The translations under genes were made by a program, and so were the position numbers. A stretch of DNA of 64,000 nt. Origin: Bdellovibrionales bacterium. GTDB lineage: Bacteria > Bdellovibrionota > UBA1018 > CAIMNF01. The notes under the pieces were generated by a model, which saw only the letters and a list, made by a program, of their open reading frames with translations, was not told where the DNA came from and searched no databases. Position 1 is the first letter of the stretch. Every line of letters begins with the position of its first letter. Below are positions 34,453 to 42,775 of this stretch, piece by piece. The stretch is from the NCBI GenBank assembly GCA_947502835.1, contig CANNBJ010000001.1, forward strand, positions 124,001 through 188,000, read 5' to 3'.

Positions 34453-35265
34453 CTAGCGAATCCCAAATCCGCATTTTTTCATCAAAACCGCCTGAACCTG
34501 CTCATCGGTGGGGTACAGGAAGTTCACATCCGAGTTGGGGTTCTGATCAAACAGGAGAGATGAGGGCATTTTACAGGTCTTCGTCCCGCGCGTGACGGTC
34601 GCTGTGGTGCCAAGCCTTGGATCGCCCCCTCGGCGATTCACCCGGATCAGGGTTCCCGTCCCACTGTATTCGAGCGCTGCGAACTTTCGTTTGAAACGAT
34701 CTGGGTTTTTGTCCAAAGGGGAGGTCTCGCGAAACACTCCACGCAGGATTTCCTTCGTTTTTGCATCAAAAACGATTTCCTCACCATTGGGGAGGGTGAC
34801 TTTCAGCTCCTCACTCGTGTTACCGCCCTCGATCATTTCAATTGCAGGAAGATTGTGGCGTGGAAACAGATAAAGATAGCTCTCCATTCGGTTTGAAAGA
34901 TATTCATCCGGCGTATCGGTCACCGAAAAATAGATGTCCTGGCGCGCTCTGTTCTGAAAGCGGAAGTGATACTCCCGATCCGGTCCTGTGCCAATTTCGG
35001 TTGCGGGCACGGGGATAATCCGGTTCGGGCCCGTGTTTGAAAGACTAAAGCCAAGGATGTGGCCGGTTGTTTCGGACTCGGTGATCATGAAGTCGCCAAA
35101 AGGACTTGAGCGCATGACCTGATCACCTGCCACAATCGGGGAGACCCGGTCGCTCAAGGGTGGGAGGGGGCGAGAAAGATCGTTGATGGTTTGGCCGAAG
35201 GATGGACTTTGTGAAAACAAGACTTGAATCAGGGCCAGGGAGAGCAAGGGGAATGGGTGGCGCAT
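34453..35265 (-). CDS. Secreted protein of unknown function
   Basis: 270 residues. The signal peptide is FPLLSLALIQVLFSQSPSFGQ. The mature protein is beta-rich with a pattern of polar strands (HILGFSLSNTGPNRIIPVPAT, REYHFRFQNRARQDIYFSVTD) and ends with a region bearing two cysteines (TKTCKMPSS, KKCGFGI), probably a disulfide. AAAAGGAG precedes the start. No family is recognised; a periplasmic or surface location is expected. It stands alone between tRNA-Asp and the divergent symporter gene. Confidence 0.75.
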   Translation of the reverse strand: MRHPFPLLSLALIQVLFSQSPSFGQTINDLSRPLPPLSDRVSPIVAGDQVMRSSPFGDFMITESETTGHILGFSLSNTGPNRIIPVPATEIGTGPDREYHFRFQNRARQDIYFSVTDTPDEYLSNRMESYLYLFPRHNLPAIEMIEGGNTSEELKVTLPNGEEIVFDAKTKEILRGVFRETSPLDKNPDRFKRKFAALEYSGTGTLIRVNRRGGDPRLGTTATVTRGTKTCKMPSSLLFDQNPNSDVNFLYPTDEQVQAVLMKKCGFGIR

Positions 35266-35373
35266 GTAGGGCTCCTTTTCTAAACGAGATTGGTTTAATC
35301 GGAGCGGGTGTTTTTATCAAGGATTTATTTAAAAAAGTTGCGAAGGGGTCATTTTCGCCGATAGACTCCCGAA

Positions 35374-36600
35374 ATGCTTAGGAAAGTGAAACTTACGACC
35401 TGGATTTTCATCGCGCTCCTGTTTGGCCTGGCGCTCGGGCACTATGCGCCTGAATTCGCGCTTTCGCTGAAATCCCTCCGGACCCTCTTTTTGAACGGAG
35501 TCAAGTGCATCATCGCGCCCCTGATTTTTGCGTCCATTGTTCTTGGCATCAATTCCGCGGGTTCTGTAAAGGGTCTCGGGCGCACCGGAGTTCGCGCCAT
35601 CATCTATTTTGAGATTGCGACCACTCTTGCCCTGATCGTGGGGCTCTTCATGGTGAATTGGCTGAGACCAGGAGACGGCATCTCGCTCAGCGTCCCCGTG
35701 TCGGAGTTGGTGAGCAAAGCTCAAGAGACGAAACTTTCGTTTTCCGGATTCTTTGAGCATCTCCTCCCGACCAATTTTGCAGAAGCGATCGTGAAGGGCG
35801 ATGTGCTTCAGATCGTGATTTTTTCCACGATTTTTGGGATCGCAACCCTCCTTGCCGGCGAAAAGGGGCGTCCAATGGTAACCTTTGCCGAGTCTTTGAA
35901 TGAGGTGATGTTCAAGTTCACGGGCATCATCATGAGTCTTGCCCCGATCGGTGTCGGGGCAGCGGCGGCAACAGGTGTTGCAGAACATGGAATCGGAGTG
36001 GTGATTCCACTTCTGAAGCTTGTGGGAACCCTCTACCTTGCGCTCCTTGTTTTTGTGGTGATCGTTTTGGTTCCTGCCATGATTTATGCTCGGGTGAATA
36101 TGATGGCTTTTCTACGCGAAATCAGGCCGGCTCTCCTCCTTGCCTTTGCCACGACCTCCAGTGAAAGCGCCTTTCCTCATGCCCTTGAGTCGCTTGAAAA
36201 AATGGGTGTGAAGAAGCGAATTTCGAGCTTCGTGCTGCCTCTTGGGTATTCCTTCAATCTGGATGGTTCGACGCTGTATCTTGCCTTGGCTTCCGTGTTT
36301 GTAGCCCAGGCAGCCGGCATTGAGCTTTCACTCTGGACTCAGCTCACGATGATGCTCACTCTGATGTTGACCACCAAGGGTGTTGCGGCGGTTCCGCGCG
36401 CAAGTCTTGTGGTGCTCTCGGGTACGCTCACAGCTTTTGGATTGCCGCTTGAGGGGATCACCTTGATTCTCGGAGTGGATGAATTCATGGACATGGCGCG
36501 CACCACGGTGAATTTGCTTGGAAACTGTGTGGCAACCCTTGTGGTTTCCCGCTGGGAGGGAGAGGCACTATCACCCGAATTCAGTAGGGTTGAAGCCTGA
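35374..36600 (+). CDS. Dicarboxylate/amino acid:cation symporter (DAACS)
   Basis: 408 residues with eight membrane helices and two re-entrant loops, as in GltP and GltPh. The serine-rich HP1 motif is FATTSSESAFPHALE, TM7 carries YSFNLDGSTLYLALASVFVAQAAG (the NMDGT-like Na-binding motif appears as NLDGS), HP2 is TTKGVAAVPRASLVVL, and TM8 has GVDEFMDMARTTVNLLGNCVATLVVSRWEG. These indicate cation-coupled uptake of glutamate, aspartate or C4-dicarboxylates. There is no operon partner on this strand. Confidence 0.95.
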   Translation: MLRKVKLTTWIFIALLFGLALGHYAPEFALSLKSLRTLFLNGVKCIIAPLIFASIVLGINSAGSVKGLGRTGVRAIIYFEIATTLALIVGLFMVNWLRPGDGISLSVPVSELVSKAQETKLSFSGFFEHLLPTNFAEAIVKGDVLQIVIFSTIFGIATLLAGEKGRPMVTFAESLNEVMFKFTGIIMSLAPIGVGAAAATGVAEHGIGVVIPLLKLVGTLYLALLVFVVIVLVPAMIYARVNMMAFLREIRPALLLAFATTSSESAFPHALESLEKMGVKKRISSFVLPLGYSFNLDGSTLYLALASVFVAQAAGIELSLWTQLTMMLTLMLTTKGVAAVPRASLVVLSGTLTAFGLPLEGITLILGVDEFMDMARTTVNLLGNCVATLVVSRWEGEALSPEFSRVEA

Positions 36601-36607
36601 GGCTCGC

Positions 36608-37075
36608 TTACGCAGGCTTTGGAGCGTGGATCAGGGTCTTGAGATCCATCCGGAACAGCACTTCCATCTTATTTGGAAAGATGTGTTTTTGGATGATGCC
36701 TTCTCCAAAGGTAGGGTGCGAAATCCGATCCCCAACGAAGAAATGTTCGTTCGCAGCATACTGTCGAATCGCCTTTGCGTTTGCGTTGAGCTGCTTCATC
36801 CATTCAAGTTCAATAGGTACGGTTTTCTCAGCTTTTGATTCGCGGGGAGCACGAGAGGAGGTTCCGGGACTGCCACGTGAGGGGGCGACGGCTCCCGGCT
36901 CCTTTACCCCTTTTTTAGGCTTGTAGTTGTGCTCACTTTTGCAAGTCCTGCAAATCACGCGAGCCGGCATACCCCCCATCATGGACATGATGGTGTGGCC
37001 GAGATCCATCTTGCAGCGGGTGCAGAAACAAACGAGTTCTTTTCCAACGGTCAGGGCTGTGCTTTGGGTGTTCAT
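36608..37075 (-). CDS. Zinc-ribbon protein with CarD/Tudor-like C-terminus
   Basis: 155 residues. The N-terminus has CFCTRCKMDLGHTI and VICRTCKSEHNY, two CxxC pairs forming a likely zinc ribbon. A basic, Ser/Pro-rich linker follows (KKGVKEPGAVAPSRGSPGTSSRAPRES). The C-terminal part, FFVGDRISHPTFGEGIIQKHIFPNKMEVLFRMDLKTLIH, resembles the Tudor-like RNA-polymerase-binding folds of CarD or the UvrD C-terminus (VGDxVxHxxFGxGxV). It probably binds DNA or the transcription machinery. The uvrC gene is divergent from it, which makes a DNA-repair link possible but unproven. Confidence 0.7.
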   Translation of the reverse strand: MNTQSTALTVGKELVCFCTRCKMDLGHTIMSMMGGMPARVICRTCKSEHNYKPKKGVKEPGAVAPSRGSPGTSSRAPRESKAEKTVPIELEWMKQLNANAKAIRQYAANEHFFVGDRISHPTFGEGIIQKHIFPNKMEVLFRMDLKTLIHAPKPA

Positions 37076-37116
37076 GTGCTCCCGGATAAGATAACGTAAA
37101 AGGCACGAACTGAGCT

Positions 37117-38829
37117 ATGGAAAAAAGGTCAGATAAGAAATCCGCATTGCTCGAGCAGGCGAAAGCTCTTGCCACCTCGCCCGGGGTGTATTTGATGAAA
37201 AACCCGGATGGTCAAATTCTCTATGTGGGGAAGGCGAAAAGCCTGCGGTCACGCGTAAGTTCCTACTTTCAGCCCATTGTTCATGAGCACCCTCGAACAG
37301 AACTCATGCTCTCCGAGGTGATTGCGTTTGAGATCATCCATACCGAGACCGAAAACGAGGCCCTGGTACTGGAATGTACCCTGATCAAACGCTATAAACC
37401 GCGCTTCAACATTCGATTAAAGGACGACAAGCATTACCCCTATCTATCCGTTTCATTGAGCGATGAATTTCCGCGGATTGAGTGGACCAGGAAGGTGAAT
37501 CGCGAGGATGCGCGCTATTTTGGTCCCTTTCCATCGAGTTTTGCCGCTCGTATCGTGATGAGGCTTTTGACCGAAGCATTTCAGCTCAGGGATTGTGACT
37601 CGAATACCTTCGCGCATCGTTCGCGGGCATGCATTCTCCATCAAATGGGCAAGTGTTCCGCTCCCTGTGTGGGGAAGGTGAGCTCTGAGGAATATGGGGA
37701 ACAGCTTGCCCGCGCGATCGGGGTGATGGAGGGAAAAAGCAAGGGCTTCATCAAGGACCTGAAAAAGGAAATGAAGCTTGCCGCAGAAGAGGAACGCTAC
37801 GAGGACGCCGCACGGATTCGAGATCAAGTTCAAGCGGTGCAAATTGTATCCCAGACCCAGTCTGTGGTGGACGCGGATCAGAGGCTTGACCTTGATGTCT
37901 TCTCGATTGCCGAGAAGGAAGGAATCGCTCACGGAGTGGTGCTGCAAGTCCGGGGCGGGAAGCTTTTGTCGGTCAAGCATTATGATGTGCAGAACTTTGA
38001 TGGAACGCTCTCCAGGGGCGATATCTTGCATGATTTCCTGACTCAACATGTGCTTTTGATGGAGGAGGGGAATGAGCTCGTTCATGCAAAATCCTTTTTG
38101 ATGAAGGAGCTTCCCTTGGATCATGAGTTTTTGGAGGGTGCGCTCAAAATCACCATTGAAACCCCGAAATCTGCCGCGCAAAAGCAATTGGTTTCTGTGG
38201 CCGAGACCAATGCCCGATTCGCGGTTGAGAACTCAAAGCGCGAGAGCGCGGGACACGGAATCCAGGCGCTCGAGGAGATACGTGAGAAGCTCGGGCTTGA
38301 ACGCACTCCGCGCCGGATTGAGTGCTATGACATCTCGAACACCCAGGGCGAGGATTCGGTTGCGTCGAGGGTCGTGTTTATGGATGGCGCGCCCGAGAAA
38401 ACACTGTATCGCCGTTATAAGATCAAGACTGTGAAGGGGGCTGATGATTTCGCTTCGATGCGGGAGATTTTTGAACGCCGGTTTTCCAAGATGGACATGG
38501 GGCCAGGAAATGAAAAACCGGATCTTGTGGTGGTCGATGGGGGCAAAGGGCAGCTCGCGCAGGCCCGTGCCATATTCGAGGATCTGTCGATTCAGGGGGT
38601 GGATCTGGTGGGTCTTGCAAAGGCCCGGACTGAATCCAATTTCCAATCTAAGGAAGTCGAGAGTTCGATGGAGCGGATTTTCATTCCGAATCGGGTAAAT
38701 CCGATTCCGCTGTATCCGCACACTCGAGCATATAAGTTACTGACCCATATCAGGGATGAAGCCCATCGCTTTGCGATTACATTTCATCGCAAGCTTCGGG
38801 ATAAAAGAAGCCTTCAGTCACGAGAATGA
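37117..38829 (+). CDS. uvrC: UvrC-like excinuclease subunit lacking the C-terminal HhH
   Basis: 570 residues. UvrC makes both incisions in nucleotide excision repair. The GIY-YIG domain is complete (SPGVYLMKNPDGQILYVGKAKSLRSRVSSYF), as are the Cys-rich linker (RACILHQMGKCSAPCVG), the UVR motif (EERYEDAARIRDQVQAVQ) and the RNase-H-like nuclease (RIECYDISNTQGEDSVASRVVFMDG; PDLVVVDGGKGQL). The protein ends at HRFAITFHRKLRDKRSLQSRE, exactly where the (HhH)2 DNA-binding domain normally follows. No HhH-coding remnant is visible downstream in any frame, so this looks like a true short form, not a recent frameshift. Confidence 0.92.
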   Translation: MEKRSDKKSALLEQAKALATSPGVYLMKNPDGQILYVGKAKSLRSRVSSYFQPIVHEHPRTELMLSEVIAFEIIHTETENEALVLECTLIKRYKPRFNIRLKDDKHYPYLSVSLSDEFPRIEWTRKVNREDARYFGPFPSSFAARIVMRLLTEAFQLRDCDSNTFAHRSRACILHQMGKCSAPCVGKVSSEEYGEQLARAIGVMEGKSKGFIKDLKKEMKLAAEEERYEDAARIRDQVQAVQIVSQTQSVVDADQRLDLDVFSIAEKEGIAHGVVLQVRGGKLLSVKHYDVQNFDGTLSRGDILHDFLTQHVLLMEEGNELVHAKSFLMKELPLDHEFLEGALKITIETPKSAAQKQLVSVAETNARFAVENSKRESAGHGIQALEEIREKLGLERTPRRIECYDISNTQGEDSVASRVVFMDGAPEKTLYRRYKIKTVKGADDFASMREIFERRFSKMDMGPGNEKPDLVVVDGGKGQLAQARAIFEDLSIQGVDLVGLAKARTESNFQSKEVESSMERIFIPNRVNPIPLYPHTRAYKLLTHIRDEAHRFAITFHRKLRDKRSLQSRE

Positions 38830-38949
38830 TCGTGATTTAGGCTAGAAGAATACGGCCTTGGCCGGCCAGCAGTTGCTGGATCAATCGCTTCAATTGTCGC
38901 ATACGCAGACCGTATCAAGGATTAACTGATCAGACAAGGAGGATTTTCC

Positions 38950-39169
38950 AACTGGCCACTTTGATTGGGCACAGACAACTTGGCACTCACTTTAGGCGGT
39001 TTGGAATCATTGAACTTTGGTCTCCAAGCCGCATCCTGCTCCGGCGTGGCATGCACCCCACACCCGGGCTCCTGCCCGGGTGTGGCTCGCGAGAGTCGAC
39101 CAAACTCCAATGATTCCAAACCGCTCTAGGGAGGTCACAGAGGCCTGTGCCCAATCAAAGTGGCCAGTT
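38950..39169 (-). repeat. Nested palindromic element A3 (type-B core on minus strand)
   Basis: Outer arms 38950-38974 and 39145-39169 are perfect 25-base inverted repeats starting AACTGGCCAC. Inner arms run 38996-39020 and about 39101-39125, including a perfect 17-base block. The core, read on the minus strand, begins GACTCTCGCGAG and ends GCGGCTTGGA. It contains an 11-bp perfect stem (39059-39069 with 39074-39084) with loop AGGA, and GC-AGGAT-GC at 39031-39039. It lies in the 600-base gap after uvrC, together with C2. Confidence 0.85.
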
Positions 39170-39282
39170 CGAGTAGCCTTCAGGCCGCAGACCGAACGGG
39201 GCAGTTGCATGATTTTCATGAATTCGGCGCCATTCCGACAATCTGTTCTCATTTGCGAATTTTTTTGGGGGCGGTTCAAGGG

Positions 39283-39384
39283 CCTCTTTGGGTCATGAGG
39301 GCTTACGACTTTTTGAGCGAGCCAGGATGGCGAAAGCGAAAAGAACAGGATGTTCGTGGAGTAAGCCCTCATGATCCAAAGAGG
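39283..39384 (+). repeat. Palindromic element C2 with AGGA-loop hairpins
   Basis: Arms 39283-39306 and 39361-39384 pair over 24 bases with a single G.T. The core 39307-39360 starts GACTTTTTGAGCGAGCC and ends TTCGTGGA, and is nearly the same as the core of C1 although the arms are unrelated. Hairpins GCC-AGGAT-GGC (39321-39331) and GAAC-AGGAT-GTTC (39343-39355) are present. The stretch 39170-39282 between A3 and C2 shows nothing I can name. Confidence 0.85.
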
Positions 39385-39432
39385 ATGTTGACCCTGTCTT
39401 CCCCGAAAGCAATCGCGATTGAGGCCAGCTTG

Positions 39433-40593
39433 TTAAGAGAGCGCCTGACTCAGATCGGCAATGAGATCCTTCACATCCTCGATTCCGACGCTGATCCGGA
39501 TCAGAGAGTCTGAAATCCCGAGAGCTTTCCGATTTTCTGCTGGGACCGAGGCATGGGTCATGATTGCGGGGTGTTCGATCAGGGACTCCACACCGCCCAA
39601 GCTTTCGGCCAGGGTGAAGAGACGGGTTTTTTCGAGAACCCGGGTTGCTTCGCTGAGTCCGCCCTTTACCTCAAACGAGATCATTCCCCCAAAGCCGTGC
39701 ATTTGTGCGCGAGCAAGTTCATGCTGGGGGTGGGAGGGGAGGCCAGGGTATAAAACCTTGGTGACTTTCGGATGGGCCTCTAGGAATTTTGCGATCTCAA
39801 AGGCATTCTGCTCATGTTCCTTCATCCGGACATGAAGGGTCTTTAGCCCCCTCATCACAAGGAAACAATCCTGTGGTCCGGGAACCGCGCCCACAGAGTT
39901 CTGAAGGAATTTCACCGATTCATACAGGTCATCGCGGCTTGTGATGAAAACTCCACCCACAACGTCGCTATGGCCGTTCATGTACTTGGTCACGGAATGA
40001 ATGACCGCATCGGCACCGAGCTCCAGGGGGCGCTGAAAGTAGGGGCTCATGAACGTGTTGTCGACGATGCTGAGAACATTCTTTTCGCGAGCAAGCGATG
40101 CAAGTGCTTTGATGTCGAAGATCTTGAGCATCGGGTTTGTCGGGCTTTCAATCCAGAGCATCCGGGTGTTCGGACGAAATGCGGCTTTTACTTTCGAGAG
40201 GTCCGAGAGATCCATGAACGTGAAATCAAGGCCGAAGCGACGAAGGACTTTGTCAAACAAGCGGAAGGTCCCGCCATAGACATCATCACTGCAAATCACG
40301 TGATCGCCGGATTTCAAGGTGTGCAAGAGAGTGTCGATCGTGGCAAGGCCCGAGGAGAACGCGAGTGCGTACTTTCCATTTTCCAGGCTTGCCACACAGG
40401 TCTCGTAGGCGGTCCTTGTGGGGTTTCCGGTGCGGGCGTATTCGTAGCCCGTGTGTTTGCCTGGAGAGCTTTGCGCGAAGGTGCTCGTTTGATAAATCGG
40501 CACCATCACGGCCCCGGTCCTCGGATCGGGCTCCTGGCCCGCATGAATGGCTTTGGTTCCAAATCCTGACGTGGAAATCTTGATCTCGCTCAT
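39433..40593 (-). CDS. PLP-dependent Cys/Met metabolism enzyme (gamma-synthase/lyase)
   Basis: 386 residues from the ATG at 40593, which overlaps the gshA stop as ATGA. It is a fold-type I enzyme of the cystathionine gamma-synthase/gamma-lyase family. Landmarks: GFGTKAIHAGQEPDPRTGAVMVPIYQTSTFAQ, YEYARTGNPTRTAYE, FSSGLATIDTLLHTLKSGDHVICSDDVYGGTFRLF, and SVTKYMNGHSDVVGG with the PLP-binding Lys. SLGGVESLIEHPAIMTHASVP is also typical. Synthase and lyase activities cannot be separated reliably by eye. Coupling to gshA suggests a lyase supplying cysteine for glutathione. Confidence 0.9.
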   Translation of the reverse strand: MSEIKISTSGFGTKAIHAGQEPDPRTGAVMVPIYQTSTFAQSSPGKHTGYEYARTGNPTRTAYETCVASLENGKYALAFSSGLATIDTLLHTLKSGDHVICSDDVYGGTFRLFDKVLRRFGLDFTFMDLSDLSKVKAAFRPNTRMLWIESPTNPMLKIFDIKALASLAREKNVLSIVDNTFMSPYFQRPLELGADAVIHSVTKYMNGHSDVVGGVFITSRDDLYESVKFLQNSVGAVPGPQDCFLVMRGLKTLHVRMKEHEQNAFEIAKFLEAHPKVTKVLYPGLPSHPQHELARAQMHGFGGMISFEVKGGLSEATRVLEKTRLFTLAESLGGVESLIEHPAIMTHASVPAENRKALGISDSLIRISVGIEDVKDLIADLSQALS

Positions 40594-41861
40594 GGGCCGA
40601 GAGTTTGCCTGATCTCGCAAGCTGCAGCAAGGGCAGAAAGTCGGCCGATCACACCATAAACGGCTTCGAGCAGCGGCAGTTCATCAAACTCCTTGGTCTC
40701 AATGCAATCACTCAAGTCCTTGAAACAGAGTTTTTTGAAAAACATGCCCTGGCTGTTCAGGTTGTCCATTTCATCCCGTTCGGTGTTGGCCCGAATGAAA
40801 CCCCCGATCAGGTGTCCGTTCATGAGGTAAATCACGGGCTCGGAGGTGGACCCTTCGGTCACCATTTGGGTCGGAATCCCTTCCTGAACCAAGACCTGTT
40901 CGATCTGGGTTTTTCCTTTTCCGGTACTCATCTTGTTCTTGGTCCGCCGATTCATTGAAATCAGTTCATCTGCGGAGTGGATCACCATGATTCCCATTCC
41001 GTAGGTTCCGGAATCATTCTTGATGAAGAGTGCGGGTTTGCGATCAATCGAGTGCAGCAGGTATTGCTCCTCGATTCTTTTCAGCATTCTGGAAGCGGTA
41101 TCTGCAACCTGATCCACGCCGAGGCCATCGTTGAAATTCACGGGGCCCACGGCCTCGCTTTCAATCGAAATGAGCCAAGGGTCGATGCCCACGAGCGCGG
41201 CAAACTCGGTTGCAAGTTCGTTGTAGAAGCGGAAGTGCGTGCTCTTTTTGCGGCTATGCCATCCCATGCGATGGGAGGGGAGTACGGGCTGAGAAATTTC
41301 ATCGAGGATCTTCGGGTACCCCGAGGAATAATCGTGATTCAGGATCAACCAGTCCGGGACGAAGCCCGAACTTGAGCAAAGCTTTCCGTTTTCAATCCTT
41401 CCCGGATGCTGAGGGAGTGTTTTTTCGCTCGCGGTGGTGAGGGTGAGTTTTTCAGGGATTCCGTCGATCCGGATGATTTCCACCTCAAAACCCGCTTCCT
41501 CGAAAATGGAACGGAGGTGGTAGAGGTTCTCGAGATAGAATTTATTCTCGGTATGGTTTTCGGGAATGATTCCGATTTTTGAAGGCAGTGGTCCGGTACC
41601 CGCGATTTTTGAAATCTCGTCCTTGAAGATCCCAACCGCATGCTCTAAATCGATCTCGCAAATGTTGTTGAAACCTGCTGGATAAAGGTTGCAATCCACC
41701 GGTGCCACCTTCTCGCCGGAATCACGGATGTCAATCGAGCAGTAGAATGGTGCGGGAAACTCGGAGAATTTCTTTAGAAACCACGCGTCGATTTTTTCAT
41801 GATGATCGACGATGGCCTTTGCGAGATCGTTTTTTGGGTTTCGGGGGCTGATAGGGGGCAT
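40590..41861 (-). CDS. gshA: Glutamate-cysteine ligase, ferrooxidans-type family
   Basis: 423 residues. It makes gamma-glutamylcysteine, the first step of glutathione synthesis. The protein belongs to the ATP-grasp-like GshA family first recognised in Acidithiobacillus ferrooxidans, not the E. coli type: VDCNLYPAGFNNICEIDLEHA, then ALFIKNDSGTYGMGIMVIHSADEL and YLMNGHLIGGFIRANTERDEMDNLNSQGM. Its stop overlaps the PLP enzyme's start; its own start lies 65 bases inside the upstream TPR gene. The monothiol glutaredoxin at 46888 is a likely user of glutathione. Confidence 0.88.
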   Translation of the reverse strand: MPPISPRNPKNDLAKAIVDHHEKIDAWFLKKFSEFPAPFYCSIDIRDSGEKVAPVDCNLYPAGFNNICEIDLEHAVGIFKDEISKIAGTGPLPSKIGIIPENHTENKFYLENLYHLRSIFEEAGFEVEIIRIDGIPEKLTLTTASEKTLPQHPGRIENGKLCSSSGFVPDWLILNHDYSSGYPKILDEISQPVLPSHRMGWHSRKKSTHFRFYNELATEFAALVGIDPWLISIESEAVGPVNFNDGLGVDQVADTASRMLKRIEEQYLLHSIDRKPALFIKNDSGTYGMGIMVIHSADELISMNRRTKNKMSTGKGKTQIEQVLVQEGIPTQMVTEGSTSEPVIYLMNGHLIGGFIRANTERDEMDNLNSQGMFFKKLCFKDLSDCIETKEFDELPLLEAVYGVIGRLSALAAACEIRQTLGP

Positions 41862-42756
41862 AGCACTTCACCAGATACTCTTGGAGTCCTTTTGCAAAGT
41901 CGAAAGTCGCCTTCAGATCCTTGCCGATTTTTTCCTTCAGGTAGGAGTCGATCTTGAGCTTCTGAAGCTCATGATCAAAAAACGTGAACGACTCACACCA
42001 GTCTTGAATGATAGTGGGGTTTAAAACCGTTTGGGCAAGGGGGAGGGCGGATTTAAAACAAAGATTCTTCTTTGAGAAATAATCGAGGGTCTCTTCTTCG
42101 GTAACGGATTTGTCCTTCAAAAGGTGGCTCGTGATGCACTGGCGGGTGATCAGGCTCATCTTCAGGCCGGGGAGCATTTTCTGAAAGGATTCAATGGGTT
42201 CTTGCTCAAGTACCTCACGCAAAAGATCCAGCTCTGCCGTGGCGCCTTGGTATTGTTTTTCTTCGAGCAGGGTTTGAAACCGGATCGAGTAGGCCAATGC
42301 CTTTTGCCTAGAGTCGGCTCCGTGATCAAGCAATTCCGTAGCAAGAGTTCGGGCGCCAAGGAAGTTCTTCAGATTCAGCGCGGCCTCCGCCATGAAGGCT
42401 CGCGCCTGATTGATGATGCCCTCGGCAGGGCGTCGAAGAACAAGTTCTTGCCCGTACTTCATGACCTCAGGAAATTGTCGGTCCGAGAGAAGGGCGGTCA
42501 GGAGCCCGAGGTAGGAGTCTTCGGTTTTTGGAAGGCTCGGGTAGCGGTCCACGCGGCGTTTGAAATCGCGGGCCGCTTGTTTGTAATCTTTTTTGGTGAG
42601 CGCCTCGTTTGCGTTTTGCTCAAGGAATCGAGCCTCTTGCTCGGACCTTGGCCCCGGGTTTGGGATTTCCTCCTGGGCAAGTGCAGGTGTGACCGGTACC
42701 GGTTCGAGGGCGAGGGCGAATGCGAGCAAGAAAACCAATGAGATTTTAAGGCCCAT
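41797..42756 (-). CDS. Secreted TPR-like protein of unknown function
   Basis: 319 residues. A signal peptide (LKISLVFLLAFALALEPVPVTPALAQ) precedes TPR-like helical pairs (NANEALTKKDYKQAARDFKRRVDRYP, then YLGLLTALLSDRQFPEVMKYGQELVLRRP). Later helices contain three cysteines. The C-terminus is basic (PKPKKRSRKGHRRSS). It is probably a periplasmic scaffold. The 3' end overlaps the gshA start by 65 bases, so the genes are transcribed together even if functionally unrelated. The family is not recognised beyond the repeat type. Confidence 0.78.
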   Translation of the reverse strand: MGLKISLVFLLAFALALEPVPVTPALAQEEIPNPGPRSEQEARFLEQNANEALTKKDYKQAARDFKRRVDRYPSLPKTEDSYLGLLTALLSDRQFPEVMKYGQELVLRRPAEGIINQARAFMAEAALNLKNFLGARTLATELLDHGADSRQKALAYSIRFQTLLEEKQYQGATAELDLLREVLEQEPIESFQKMLPGLKMSLITRQCITSHLLKDKSVTEEETLDYFSKKNLCFKSALPLAQTVLNPTIIQDWCESFTFFDHELQKLKIDSYLKEKIGKDLKATFDFAKGLQEYLVKCYAPYQPPKPKKRSRKGHRRSS

Positions 42757-42775
42757 AGAGTACCTTCAGGCTACC

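Noticed and set aside
37117-38829. Frameshift as the explanation of the short UvrC
   Set aside because: No HhH-like residues appear in any frame within the next 120 bases, so a natural short form is more likely.
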